A stretch of DNA of 64,000 nucleotides from Alphaproteobacteria bacterium PA4 (GCA_002256005.1 NKIQ01000015.1:1-64000), one strand, 5' to 3'; shown: positions 54,184-61,908, numbered from the stretch's first letter. Numbers and translations are program-made. Notes: generated by a model from the letters alone, not told the origin.

Positions 54184-55595
54184 GGGCGCTGCTCGCCGCG
54201 CTGCTGCTGGCATCGTCTACGAGTGTTTTGCCGGCTGCACCGGCGGCAGCTGCTGCCGCCGACCCGCACGCGCTGGCGCTCGCCGCCGGCTACAAGGCGG
54301 CGTTCCTCTGTTCCGGCATCTTCAACGCCGGGCAGAGCGAGGCGCAGGTGACGGCGGACGATCTCAACGGCGTCTATCCCGAAGTGCAGCCGCTGCTCGC
54401 CGATCTGTCGGCGGTGGTGGACCGCGACGCCCACAGGGTCAGCGTCACATTCGACGCCGCGCTGCCGCCGCGCATCGCCGTGTGGCGGCCGCTGCTCGGC
54501 TGCGCGCAGCTGCCGGTGGGCAGCACCAATGCCGATGTCGTGCCGCGGCTGACGCCGGATTTCCAGCGCCCCGACCTTGCCGCCATGGACGCGGCGCCCT
54601 GGCCGCTCGGTGACCGCGACGCGACGGCGAAGCTGCCGCGCCGCAGCGCCCGTGCCCTCGATGCCGTCATCGCCGATGCCTTCACGACGAAATTCGGCGG
54701 CCGCAACGGCGAGGCACCGTCCTCCACCGCCGTCATCATCCTCAAAAACGGCCGCATTATCGCCGAACGCTATCGCGCCGGCTATGATTTGCACACGCCG
54801 CAGCGCACCTGGTCGGTGGCGAAGAGCCTGACTGCGACGCTGGTGGGCCGCGCCGCGCAGCTGGGCCGCATCGATGTGGCCGCGCCGGCGCCGATCCCCG
54901 AATGGCAGCGCCCCGGCGATCCGCGCGCCGCCATCACCACGGCGCAGCTGTTGCAGATGAATTCGGGATTGTGGACCGCCGGCCCCGGCAACCGCACCGA
55001 TGAAGTCTATCTCGGCGGCGCCAGCGTCGCGCAGACCGCCGCCGCCATGCCGATCGCGCGCGCGCCGGGCAGTCATTTCAACTATTCGAACAATGATATC
55101 ATGCTCGCCGCCTATGCCGTCGAAACCCGGCTGGGGGCGGAGGCGCTGGGCTTTCCCTTCACGCAATTGCTCTGGCCGCTGGGCATGACGCGGACGACGC
55201 CCGAAACCGACTGGCAGGGCCATTTCATCCTGTCGAGCCAGGTGTGGACCACGGCGCGCGATATGGCGCGGCTGGCCTTGCTCTATCAGAATGACGGCAT
55301 GGCCAATGGCCAGCGCCTGCTGCCGCCCGGCTGGCGCGATTATGTCAGCACCCCGCACGGCACCCAGCCGATGCCGGCGACGCCGGGGCGCGGCGGCTAT
55401 GGCGCCGGCTTCTGGCTGTTCGGCGCCCGTGATGGCCTGCCGGACGGCAGCTACGCGATGGTCGGCAACCGCGGCCAATATGCGATCATCGTGCCGTCGC
55501 GTCAGCTGGTGATCGTGCGGCGGGGCTTCGATGCCGGCGGCGCCGCGTTCGATCCGCTGGCGTTCGCCAAGGCGGTGCTGGCAGCGGTGGAGTAG
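54180..55595 (+). CDS. Exported serine hydrolase, class C beta-lactamase fold
   Basis: A 471-residue protein with a signal peptide (RALLAALLLASSTSVLPAAP). A family-specific N-domain of about 150 residues has FLCSGIFNAGQSEAQVTADD. The hydrolase domain carries SxxK in RTWSVAKSLTATLVG, YxN in HFNYSNNDIMLAAYAVE and the C-terminal AMVGNRGQYAIIVPSRQLVIV. It resembles 6-aminohexanoate-dimer-hydrolase-like proteins. It is coupled to the cytoplasmic hydrolase before it. Confidence 0.85.
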   Translation: MRALLAALLLASSTSVLPAAPAAAAAADPHALALAAGYKAAFLCSGIFNAGQSEAQVTADDLNGVYPEVQPLLADLSAVVDRDAHRVSVTFDAALPPRIAVWRPLLGCAQLPVGSTNADVVPRLTPDFQRPDLAAMDAAPWPLGDRDATAKLPRRSARALDAVIADAFTTKFGGRNGEAPSSTAVIILKNGRIIAERYRAGYDLHTPQRTWSVAKSLTATLVGRAAQLGRIDVAAPAPIPEWQRPGDPRAAITTAQLLQMNSGLWTAGPGNRTDEVYLGGASVAQTAAAMPIARAPGSHFNYSNNDIMLAAYAVETRLGAEALGFPFTQLLWPLGMTRTTPETDWQGHFILSSQVWTTARDMARLALLYQNDGMANGQRLLPPGWRDYVSTPHGTQPMPATPGRGGYGAGFWLFGARDGLPDGSYAMVGNRGQYAIIVPSRQLVIVRRGFDAGGAAFDPLAFAKAVLAAVE

Positions 55596-55601
55596 CTTTT
55601 T

Positions 55602-55733
55602 CCTCTCCCTCGAGGGGAGAGGCGACTCGCGCGCCAGCGCGGCGGGTGAGGGTGATACCGGCTGTGGTCGCAGAAGCAGAACCCTCACCCGCTCGGGCAA
55701 TGCCCGAGTCGACCTCTCCCCTGAAGGGAGAGG
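55602..55733. repeat. Palindromic intergenic repeat, family 2, copy 1
   Basis: A 132-base element with complementary ends: CCTCTCCC-tcga-GGGGAGAGG hairpin at the left, CCTCTCCCctgaaGGGAGAGG at the right, with inner GGGTGAGGGT and ACCCTCACCCGCTCGG. A related copy lies at 61759-61900. It occupies the gap between the exported hydrolase and the convergent GntR gene and may terminate both. Confidence 0.85.
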
Positions 55734-55742
55734 TGGATGCGT

Positions 55743-56081
55743 TCACACCGTTTCCAGCAAATCCGCGACCGACAGGCCCAGCCGGTCGATGCGCGCCTGC
55801 ACGCGCGGCCATTCTTCGGCCAGGAACACCGCGCGCTCCGCCTTCAGCAATTCGCGCGCCGCGCCATCGGCGGCAAACAGGCCGACGCCCTTCCTGGCCA
55901 CCACCAGCCCGCTTGCCTGCAAATCGTGATAGGCCTTGGCAACGGTCAGCGGGTTGACGCCGGCTTCGGCGGCGAGGGCGCGGACGGAGGGCAACAGCGC
56001 ACCATCGCCGGAATCGAGAATGCGCGCGACGATGATGTCGCGGATCTGGCGATAGATGGGGCGGTCGTTGGCGTACATCAC
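55743..56081 (-). CDS. GntR family regulator, YtrA subfamily
   Basis: A 112-residue regulator: DRPIYRQIRDIIVARILDSGDG, then LLPSVRALAAEAGVNPLTVAKAYHDLQASGLVVARKGVGLF is the winged helix, followed by a short C-terminal helix pair with no ligand domain, as in YtrA. YtrA genes usually precede ABC-transporter genes, but none is present here. The start is GTG 56081 or ATG 56078. An inverted repeat overlaps the start region. Confidence 0.87.
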   Translation of the reverse strand: MMYANDRPIYRQIRDIIVARILDSGDGALLPSVRALAAEAGVNPLTVAKAYHDLQASGLVVARKGVGLFAADGAARELLKAERAVFLAEEWPRVQARIDRLGLSVADLLETV

Positions 56082-56096
56082 TGTGCTATGACAGTG
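56079..56096 (-). promoter_or_regulatory. Inverted repeat at GntR start (autoregulatory operator candidate)
   Basis: CACTGT-N6-ACAGTG, a perfect 6+6 palindrome, spans the GTG/ATG start region of the YtrA-type gene. A further ACAGT half-site follows at 56099-56103. Placement at the start suggests autorepression. Confidence 0.55.
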
Positions 56097-56185
56097 GGAC
56101 AGTAAAAGGTCAAGGCTTCGCGTGCCCCGTGGCGTGCGGCCCGGCGCCGCGCTATCATCGCCGAAACCATCGGGGACGATCCGCC

Positions 56186-56749
56186 ATGCACCGCCTGTTT
56201 GCCGCTGCCCTTCTGATCTCGCCCGCCCTGCTGCCGGCCGCCGCCATGGCGCAGGATGCCGGCAAGCTGGCGCAATGCGCCGCCATCGCCCGCGATGCCG
56301 AGCGGCTCGCCTGTTACGACGCCGCCATGGCCGATGCCTCCCCCGCCGCCCGCGCCGCCAGCGAGGCGCGGGCGAAGGAAAGCGCCCGCATCGCCGCCGA
56401 GGAAGCCGCCGCCGCCGCTGCCGCCGCCAAGGCCGCCGCCGCCGCCGCCGAACAGGCCAAGCGCGAAGCCTTTGGCGCCGAAACCGTCACCAGCCGCCCC
56501 GACCGTTTCAAGCCCCCCGCCGACGAGATCCAGACGGTGGAGGCGGCGCTGGTCGAGGTGCTGAGCAACCGCTCCGGCCTCGGCGTCTTCGTCCTCGACA
56601 ATGGCCAGATCTGGCGCCAGGTCGACACCGCCAGCCTCCCCAACCTCCGCCCCGGCGACAAGATCACCGTCGAACGCGCCGCGCTGGGGGGGTATCACCT
56701 GACCTTCCTGAAGCAGAAGCGCTGGGTGCTGGTGCGGCGGATGCGGTGA
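56186..56749 (+). CDS. Hypothetical exported protein with alanine-rich coiled coil
   Basis: A 187-residue protein: signal peptide (HRLFAAALLISPALLPAAAMA), a short KLAQCAAIARDAERLACYDA motif found at the start of many small alphaproteobacterial periplasmic proteins (two cysteines, perhaps a disulfide), a highly alanine-rich charged helix of about 60 residues, and a beta-rich C-terminal domain (GVFVLDNGQIWRQVD, RPGDKITVERAALGGYHLTF). Function unknown. Confidence 0.72.
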   Translation: MHRLFAAALLISPALLPAAAMAQDAGKLAQCAAIARDAERLACYDAAMADASPAARAASEARAKESARIAAEEAAAAAAAAKAAAAAAEQAKREAFGAETVTSRPDRFKPPADEIQTVEAALVEVLSNRSGLGVFVLDNGQIWRQVDTASLPNLRPGDKITVERAALGGYHLTFLKQKRWVLVRRMR

Positions 56750-57024
56750 GGGGGGCGGGCGGCTGTTTCTGAAATTACCTTCTAGCTCGATGACGTTAGC
56801 GTATGGCCATAACTGGGACGAAGCGGTCATGACCGGCGGCGTTGCTGTCCGTTAGCTTTTGTCAGAAATCGACGTTTTTACTGTGAGTTAGCGGTTTATG
56901 GAATGGCTAGGATAAGGTCGATCGTCGAATGTCCGATGCTTCCGCTTAAAAAAGCAAAGCTGTTGTCCAGAGTTTTATTGCCTGACGGCCATCCTCGCCT
57001 CGCCGCCAAGTGATGTTTGACCTG
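56750..57024. other. AT-richer gene-free stretch at the left edge of a small island
   Basis: No coding region is supported. Base composition changes sharply near 56765 from GC-rich to mixed, with TTAGCG/GTTAGC repeats (56796-56802, 56849-56855, 56887-56892). Likely the junction or remnant of an insertion. Confidence 0.45.
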
Positions 57025-57309
57025 TTAAGGGCGGGACTCGATCCACGTCCAAACCGATTTTGCGAGCCACCCTGCACGGTTGCCGGGGAAGACTTTAGAG
57101 ACAAAAAGCCGATCATTGTCATCGAGCTTCTGACGGAGATAGTCGGATACTTGCTGAGCGCTGTCATTTGTTGAAATCCAGCGCACAGTTTCCAGGCGAG
57201 GATCTTCGGTGTTATCGTACTTGGCAAGATGCTTGAGGAAGTTCGCGCGAGCGATAGTGTAGGGCGCACCTTCCTTGTTAAGATTCCACGTAACAACGTA
57301 AATAGCCAT
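57025..57309 (-). CDS. Small protein resembling the SinR/Cas2-like ferredoxin-fold group
   Basis: A 94-residue protein beginning MAIYVVTWNLNKEGAPYTIA, with VRWISTNDSAQQVSDYLRQKLDDNDRLFVSKV in the middle. This follows the pattern of small SinR-family proteins: a (V)(V)(T)(W/Y)DL strand, a W-IST-S strand and a DxDRLFV strand. That group has the VapD/Cas2-like ferredoxin fold and some members are toxin nucleases. No catalytic activity is proven for it. It has a strong ribosome site (TAGGAGGA) and follows the DUF2188 gene after a perfect palindrome. Confidence 0.55.
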   Translation of the reverse strand: MAIYVVTWNLNKEGAPYTIARANFLKHLAKYDNTEDPRLETVRWISTNDSAQQVSDYLRQKLDDNDRLFVSKVFPGNRAGWLAKSVWTWIESRP

Positions 57310-57331
57310 AACTTCCTCCTAAATCAAATAA

Positions 57332-57357
57332 GAGAGGCTCCTTTAAAGGAGCCTCTC
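57332..57357 (-). terminator. 26-base perfect palindrome between DUF2188 and SinR-like genes
   Basis: GAGAGGCTCC-TTTAAA-GGAGCCTCTC is a perfect palindrome 3 bases after the DUF2188 stop; on the minus strand it is followed by TTATTTGATTT. It looks like a terminator that could attenuate transcription into the SinR-like gene. Confidence 0.7.
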
Positions 57358-57359
57358 GA

Positions 57360-57584
57360 TTAACCCTCCGGCGGGAACGGATCGTTGCCGAAGCTGTCGC
57401 GTTCGCGAATCTGGCCGTTACGCCTGTGGATCAGCAATTCGCTTTCTTGATTACGAGCGATGTTGCGCGCCGCCTCAATCGCTTGAGCCTGCGTTTCATG
57501 GACCGAAGTTGCGCGCGTGTTGCCCGCCCCCTTAACCGCCCAACCGCTCTCGTGCGGCACGACATGCTGGTTCTTGCCCGACAT
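57360..57584 (-). CDS. DUF2188 domain protein
   Basis: A 74-residue protein matching DUF2188 across its whole length: NQHVVPHESGWAVKGAGNTR, TSVHETQAQAIEAARNIARN, SELLIHRRNGQIRERDSFGN ending DPFPPEG. Function unknown; such proteins are common in mobile and stress-related contexts. Its ribosome site AAGGAGGTGAT is an exact extended match to the 16S anti-Shine-Dalgarno, implying high translation. Confidence 0.88.
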   Translation of the reverse strand: MSGKNQHVVPHESGWAVKGAGNTRATSVHETQAQAIEAARNIARNQESELLIHRRNGQIRERDSFGNDPFPPEG

Positions 57585-57609
57585 AAAATCACCTCCTTCT
57601 CGGTTATCA

Positions 57610-57644
57610 TCGAACGAGTGTTAGATTAAACTAACGTCGAACGA
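57610..57644. promoter_or_regulatory. Divergent operator region of the island
   Basis: The octamer TCGAACGA is directly repeated at 57610-57617 and 57637-57644. Between them GTTAG-N6-CTAAC (57620-57635) is a perfect inverted repeat within AT-rich DNA. It sits in the 128 bases separating the DUF2188 and XRE genes and is the natural binding place for the XRE protein. Confidence 0.55.
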
Positions 57645-57712
57645 CTTGTCAAGCGGTTCGTCCAGTGCGTAAGATGCACCTAACGGAAAAAGTTGAGGTT
57701 GGTCAGCATCCC

Positions 57713-58030
57713 ATGTCGTTGGCGTCGAAATTGAAGAAGTTGCGTGGGCAGACCCGTCAATCGCTCCAGCAGGTCGCCGACGGGGTTGGTATTTCCAAGG
57801 TTCACGTCTGGGAGCTAGAAAAGGGGTCGAGTAAAAATCCCAGCATGGAAATCGTGAAGCGCCTCGCAGAGCATTTTGGCGTGCCAACCGCGTACTTTAA
57901 CGATGATTCTATCTACCCTAATGAAGCCAATGCACTACAGTTTTTTCGTGAGTTTGACGGCCAGCTTTCCGAAAAGGATTGGGAGGCCTTGCGGGGCGTG
58001 GCGGAAGCGCTGATGGCCAAGAAGCCATGA
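57713..58030 (+). CDS. XRE family helix-turn-helix regulator
   Basis: A 105-residue protein: LASKLKKLRGQTRQSLQQVADGVGISKVHVWELEKGSSKNPSMEIVKRLAEHFGVP is a complete HTH_3 domain (shown in two halves), followed by a short acidic helix region (LQFFREFDGQLSEKDWEALR). ATG 57713 starts directly before the domain; ATG 57674 and GTG 57665 are in frame upstream. It overlaps the ImmA gene by four bases (ATGA), the arrangement of HTH-ImmA regulator pairs. Confidence 0.88.
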   Translation: MSLASKLKKLRGQTRQSLQQVADGVGISKVHVWELEKGSSKNPSMEIVKRLAEHFGVPTAYFNDDSIYPNEANALQFFREFDGQLSEKDWEALRGVAEALMAKKP

Positions 58031-58893
58031 ACGTTGACTTGAGGATGGATTTAGCTGATTGCGGCTCCCCAGAACGGCTACTTCAGGTCCTTTTCGGTTA
58101 CTATCCTGATATATCGAGGCGGGTGCCTCTTGAGGCCATCGCGTCCGATGTTGGGATAATCGGTTTTACGACCCTAGAAGTTGAAGGATTCATAGGCGGC
58201 TTGACTGCCGATCCAGATAAAAATCAAGGAATTATTCTTACTAAAGATGGGCTATCGAATAAGCGAAAGCGATTTACCATAGGTCATGAGCTCGGGCATT
58301 TTCTTATTCCGACGCATAATTATCAAAGACAATGTAGTAAACAAGACTTGGAAGAAAACAGTCGGACTAGCACATACAAAAGGCAAGAATCCGAGGCTAA
58401 TCGATTTTCGGCAGGCTTGCTCATGCCAAAGCCGCTTTTTATTGCAGATATTGATAGTTTGGGTAGCATAGATGCAGGCCATATCCGCCAACTAAGCGAC
58501 CTCTACGATGTAAGTATGGAAGCTGTTGCCAACAGGTACGTAGATCTGTCGCCAGAGACATGCGCCGTAATTTTCTCGTATCAGGACGTGGTTCGCTACA
58601 GCCGAACATCAAAGGATTTCCCGCCGCTTGATATAAGGAATGGGTCACAACTGCCTCTTGCATCTTTGACGCGTCGATACAGAAGTACAGGTGGTACATC
58701 GCAGTGGGTCAGCCAGCACGGTGGCATTTGGCTTTTGCCTCAGTATAATGTGCGGTTTCCCACTGTGCTTGAGCAGGCAGTCTGTCAGTCGAATGGTTTC
58801 AAAGTCACCCTCCTTTACATTGATCAGGAAGGAGAAGACCAGGAAAACGAGTCTCGGGAACTCGTAGCAAGATGGACTCCGTACCTTCGTTGA
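58027..58893 (+). CDS. ImmA/IrrE family metallopeptidase
   Basis: A 288-residue zinc peptidase. The HExxH motif is in RKRFTIGHELGHFLIPTH, followed by RQESEANRFSAGLLMPKPLF, the second conserved block. In ICEBs1 ImmA cleaves the repressor ImmR encoded beside it, and IrrE/PprI acts similarly on DdrO; here the partner would be the overlapping XRE gene. The C-terminal 120 residues are not recognised and may sense a signal. AT-richer than flanking genes, consistent with acquisition. Confidence 0.88.
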   Translation: MNVDLRMDLADCGSPERLLQVLFGYYPDISRRVPLEAIASDVGIIGFTTLEVEGFIGGLTADPDKNQGIILTKDGLSNKRKRFTIGHELGHFLIPTHNYQRQCSKQDLEENSRTSTYKRQESEANRFSAGLLMPKPLFIADIDSLGSIDAGHIRQLSDLYDVSMEAVANRYVDLSPETCAVIFSYQDVVRYSRTSKDFPPLDIRNGSQLPLASLTRRYRSTGGTSQWVSQHGGIWLLPQYNVRFPTVLEQAVCQSNGFKVTLLYIDQEGEDQENESRELVARWTPYLR

Positions 58894-59129
58894 AGGGGCC
58901 TCAGACACTATTTCAATGGGCGCCGTACCCAGCGTGCGGTGGTCTATCTTCAAAATTTCTTCTCATGAGAAGCCTTGCTCTTAAGCTTAGTGACCGAGAC
59001 GAAGGTGCGTAGCTTCCGGGCTATGCGACAACAAACAAATGGCGGGTTTCAGCAATTGCAGCCGTTCACGCGCCGATGGGGAACGACTTTAACTGGATCG
59101 AAAGCCGCCGATTCCGCCGGTCGACCTCC
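58894..59129. other. Gene-free right edge of the island
   Basis: No supported gene. Composition returns to high GC by about 59110, at the end of the DUF1489 gene. No tRNA fragment or clear attachment-site repeat was seen. Confidence 0.4.
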
Positions 59130-59528
59130 CTACATCAACCACAACCCTTGCAACTCCCGCACCATCCCCACCGGCAGCGCATCGCCCGTCGCCGCCGCTT
59201 CATCCGGCGGCGCGTCCGCGTCTTCCAGATAGCGCCAGCCCTGATGCGCGCGGCGCGGCACCGGCGCCACCGGCACCGGCGGGCCGCCATAGCCGATGCG
59301 GCATTTTTCGCCCCATTCGGTCATCACCATGGCCAGTGACACGATCGGCTGGCGGGCGACCAGGCGGTGCTTGATGATCCAGAACAGCGAGCCGCCGATC
59401 AGTTCCTCGGCGCGTTTCGGCATGAAGCGGGTCAGCGAGCAGGGGGCGTCGCCCCAGCGCTCCGCCTGCAAGCGCACCAGCGTGTCGAGATCGGGGCAGC
59501 CGACGGCGACCTTGGTCAGGTGCAGCAT
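59130..59528 (-). CDS. DUF1489 family protein
   Basis: A 132-residue protein of unknown function found almost only in alphaproteobacteria: LHLTKVAVGCPDLDTLVRLQ, TRFMPKRAEELIGGSLFWIIKHRLVARQ (in two parts) and the aromatic HQGWRYLEDADAPPD. The start lies one base after the mgtE stop, so it is probably co-transcribed with mgtE. Confidence 0.88.
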   Translation of the reverse strand: MLHLTKVAVGCPDLDTLVRLQAERWGDAPCSLTRFMPKRAEELIGGSLFWIIKHRLVARQPIVSLAMVMTEWGEKCRIGYGGPPVPVAPVPRRAHQGWRYLEDADAPPDEAAATGDALPVGMVRELQGLWLM

Positions 59529-59529
59529 G

Positions 59530-60936
59530 TCAGCCGAGGTGACTGACGCCGACCAGCGTCGCAAGGCCCAGGAAGGACAGGAAGCCCATCGTGTCCGTCG
59601 TCATGGTGACGAACACCGATGAGGCGACGGCCGGATCGGCGCCGAAGCGATCCAGCGCCACCGGCACCAGCACGCCGGCGAGGCCCGCCACCATGATGTT
59701 GAAGATCACCGCCGCGGCGATGACCAGCCCCAGCACCGGATTGGCGAAGATCAGCGCGGTGCCGACGCCCATCAGCAGCGCGATGGTCGAGCCATTCAGC
59801 ATCGCCACGCGGATTTCGCGCCAGATCGTTCGCCGCGTATTCGATTCGGTCAGCTGGTTGGTGGCCAGCGCGCGCACCGCCACCGCCATCGTCTGGGTGC
59901 CGGCATTGCCGCCGACGCTGGCGACGATGGGCGTCAGCGCCGCCAGCGCCACCAGCTTTTCGATCGTCGGTTCAAAGGCATAGATGACCGAGGAGGAAAT
60001 CAGCGCGGTGCCGAGATTGGCGACCAGCCAGCGGATGCGCGCCTTGTAGGTTTCGGCGATCGGCTCGTTGATGTCGCCATCGCCGGCGCCGGACAGTTTC
60101 AGTGCGTCCTCCCCGGCTTCTTCCTGGATGATGTGGACGATGTCATCGACGGTGATGACGCCGACCAGCCGGTCATTGCCATCGACCACCGCGGCCGAGA
60201 TCAGCGCATATTTCTGGAACTGCAGCGCCACTTCCTCCTGGTCCATGTCGACCGGGATCAGCGTCTGTTCGCGCTGCATGATGTCGGCCACCGCGATGCC
60301 GGGCGGGGTGGTGAGCAGCCAGGACAGGCGCATGGTGCCGATGGGCCGGCGCTCCGCATCGATGACGAAGATTTCCCAGAAATCGGTGGCCGGATCGATG
60401 GTGGCGCGCACCTGATCGATGACCTCGCCCACCGTCATCCCGGCGCTGACCGCGACCAGTTCGCGCTGCATCAGGCGGCCGGCGGATTCGTCCGGATAGT
60501 TCAGCGCCGCCTCGATATCGGCGCGATCCTCCGGCGTCAGCGCGTCGAGCACCTCGCGCTGCTCGTCGTCCTCCAGATCCTCGATGACCGCCAGCGCGTC
60601 ATCGGTATCGAGCTGGGTGACGAGTTCGGCGACTTCGCCGACCGACATGGCGGCGAGCACATCCTCGCGGACATAATCGTCGAGCTCGGCGATGACATCG
60701 GCATCCAGTGCCTCGCCCAGCGCCTCGGCCAACGGGCTGCGCTGCCCTTCCGGCACCAGGCCGAACAGATCGGCGATATCGGCCGGGTGCAGCGGCGCCA
60801 CCAGTGTGCGCACGCCCTCGTCATTGCCGGCGTCCAGCGTGTCGATCACCTGATCGACAAAGGCACGACTCAGCCTGCCCTCCTCAAGGGCATCCCGCGG
60901 GGTATCCGCGTCGGCATGGAGCATGGGTTCGGCCAT
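59530..60936 (-). CDS. mgtE: Magnesium transporter MgtE
   Basis: Mg2+ channel of 468 residues. The N-domain of helical repeats (ALHPADIADLFGLVP-type, DEQREVLDALTPEDRADIE), then two CBS domains (YPDESAGRLMQRELVAVSAG, VDGNDRLVGVITVDDIVHII), the plug helix and five membrane helices with the signature VASVGGNAGTQTMAVAVRAL. CBS domains close the pore when Mg2+ is high. ATG 60936 is chosen; upstream in-frame codons run into a palindromic repeat. Confidence 0.95.
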   Translation of the reverse strand: MAEPMLHADADTPRDALEEGRLSRAFVDQVIDTLDAGNDEGVRTLVAPLHPADIADLFGLVPEGQRSPLAEALGEALDADVIAELDDYVREDVLAAMSVGEVAELVTQLDTDDALAVIEDLEDDEQREVLDALTPEDRADIEAALNYPDESAGRLMQRELVAVSAGMTVGEVIDQVRATIDPATDFWEIFVIDAERRPIGTMRLSWLLTTPPGIAVADIMQREQTLIPVDMDQEEVALQFQKYALISAAVVDGNDRLVGVITVDDIVHIIQEEAGEDALKLSGAGDGDINEPIAETYKARIRWLVANLGTALISSSVIYAFEPTIEKLVALAALTPIVASVGGNAGTQTMAVAVRALATNQLTESNTRRTIWREIRVAMLNGSTIALLMGVGTALIFANPVLGLVIAAAVIFNIMVAGLAGVLVPVALDRFGADPAVASSVFVTMTTDTMGFLSFLGLATLVGVSHLG

Positions 60937-60986
60937 GACGGGCTTATAGCGGGCGGGGCGGGGAGTGCCAGTGCGGCGTGAGGTTG

Positions 60987-61100
60987 CCTCCGGCGGCTGG
61001 GGCCGGCGGCCCCAGACCCCATTTGTGGCGGCGGTCCTCCAGCACCGACGGGTCGCCCCCACGATGGGGGTCTGGGGCCTCAGGCCCCAGCCGCCGGAGG
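60987..61100. repeat. Palindromic intergenic repeat, family 1, copy C
   Basis: A 114-base copy with complementary ends (CCTCCGGCGGCTGGGGCC left, GGCCCCAGCCGCCGGAGG right) and inner CCAGACCCCATTT / GGGGGTCTGG. It lies between the divergent mgtE and membrane-protein genes, so it is not acting as a terminator here. See 7013-7171 and 9456-9581. Confidence 0.88.
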
Positions 61101-61136
61101 CTCCTCTTTCGCGTTTTTCTGTTTTAAGGTCCCCCC

Positions 61137-61754
61137 ATGGCCTTCGTCCCATCCCCCCGCCCGTTCCCCGCGCTGCGCGCCGTGCAGGGCATTTTCGCCA
61201 TGGGCGCGCTGGCGTTCCTCTATGTCGCCAATGATGCGCCGCCGATCTGGGGGCCGCGGCTGGGCGTGTTCGGCGGGCTGGCGGCGGCGGGGCTGGGGCT
61301 GGCCGGCGTGGTCGGCGGCTGGGGCTGGCCGCAGGCGCGGCGGGCCGGCATGGCGGGCTGGGAATGGACGCTCTATGCGCTGGCGGCTTCGGCGCTGGCG
61401 CTGGTCTTCGGCGGGCTGGCGCTCAACGATCTGGCCAGCCCGGGCACGACGCGGGTGGTGGAGCAGCCGATCGCGGCAAAGCGGGTGCAGACGCGGCCGG
61501 TGGTCGGGGAAATGCTGTCGGTGCGCACGGTCGGGGAGCGCGGCCAGCTGGTGTGGCTGAAGCGGCAACCGAAGGAATTCGCGCGCGACCGGGTGGGTGG
61601 CTGCTATCGGCTGACGGTGCGGCGCGGCGCGCTAGGGCTGGATCTGGTGGATGGGGCGGTCAACGCCCGCTGCTCGCCGGCGCGCGGCGTGCCGGGGAAA
61701 CAGGCGCGGCTGGTCTTCGACGCCGCGAACCCGGAAGGCTGGCGCTGGGGGTAA
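61137..61754 (+). CDS. Hypothetical membrane protein
   Basis: A 205-residue protein with three hydrophobic segments in the first half (VQGIFAMGALAFLYVAN, LGVFGGLAAAGLGLAGVVGG, WTLYALAASALALVFGGLAL) and a soluble C-terminal half containing two cysteines. I do not recognise the family. A palindromic repeat lies on each side. Confidence 0.65.
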   Translation: MAFVPSPRPFPALRAVQGIFAMGALAFLYVANDAPPIWGPRLGVFGGLAAAGLGLAGVVGGWGWPQARRAGMAGWEWTLYALAASALALVFGGLALNDLASPGTTRVVEQPIAAKRVQTRPVVGEMLSVRTVGERGQLVWLKRQPKEFARDRVGGCYRLTVRRGALGLDLVDGAVNARCSPARGVPGKQARLVFDAANPEGWRWG

Positions 61755-61758
61755 AAAA

Positions 61759-61900
61759 CCCCCTCTCCCGCTTGCGGGAGAGGCGAGAGGCGCGCCAGCG
61801 CCCCGGGTGAGGGTGTGCCCGCGTCATGAAACAAGAAAAACACCCTCACCCGCTCGGCGAAGACGCCGAGTCGACCTCTCCCGCAGGCGGGAGAGGGGGG
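61759..61900. repeat. Palindromic intergenic repeat, family 2, copy 2
   Basis: A 142-base element: CCCTCTCCCGcttGCGGGAGAGG at the left, CCTCTCCCGCaggCGGGAGAGG at the right, with internal GGGTGAGGGTGT and ACACCCTCACCCGCTCGG. Same plan as 55602-55733. It lies between the convergent membrane-protein and queA genes, where it may terminate both. Confidence 0.86.
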
Positions 61901-61908
61901 ATTCGCCC

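Noticed and set aside
56946-57296. 116-codon minus-strand frame over the SinR-like gene
   Set aside because: It overlaps the 94-residue protein in another frame, lacks a ribosome site and has no family resemblance, whereas the 94-residue frame has both.
58252-58699. Small frames antisense to the ImmA gene
   Set aside because: They lie within the HExxH-bearing frame and have no ribosome sites or motifs.
56750-59129. Prophage or integrative element
   Set aside because: XRE-ImmA pairs occur in such elements, but no integrase, structural gene, tRNA or attachment repeats were found in the island.
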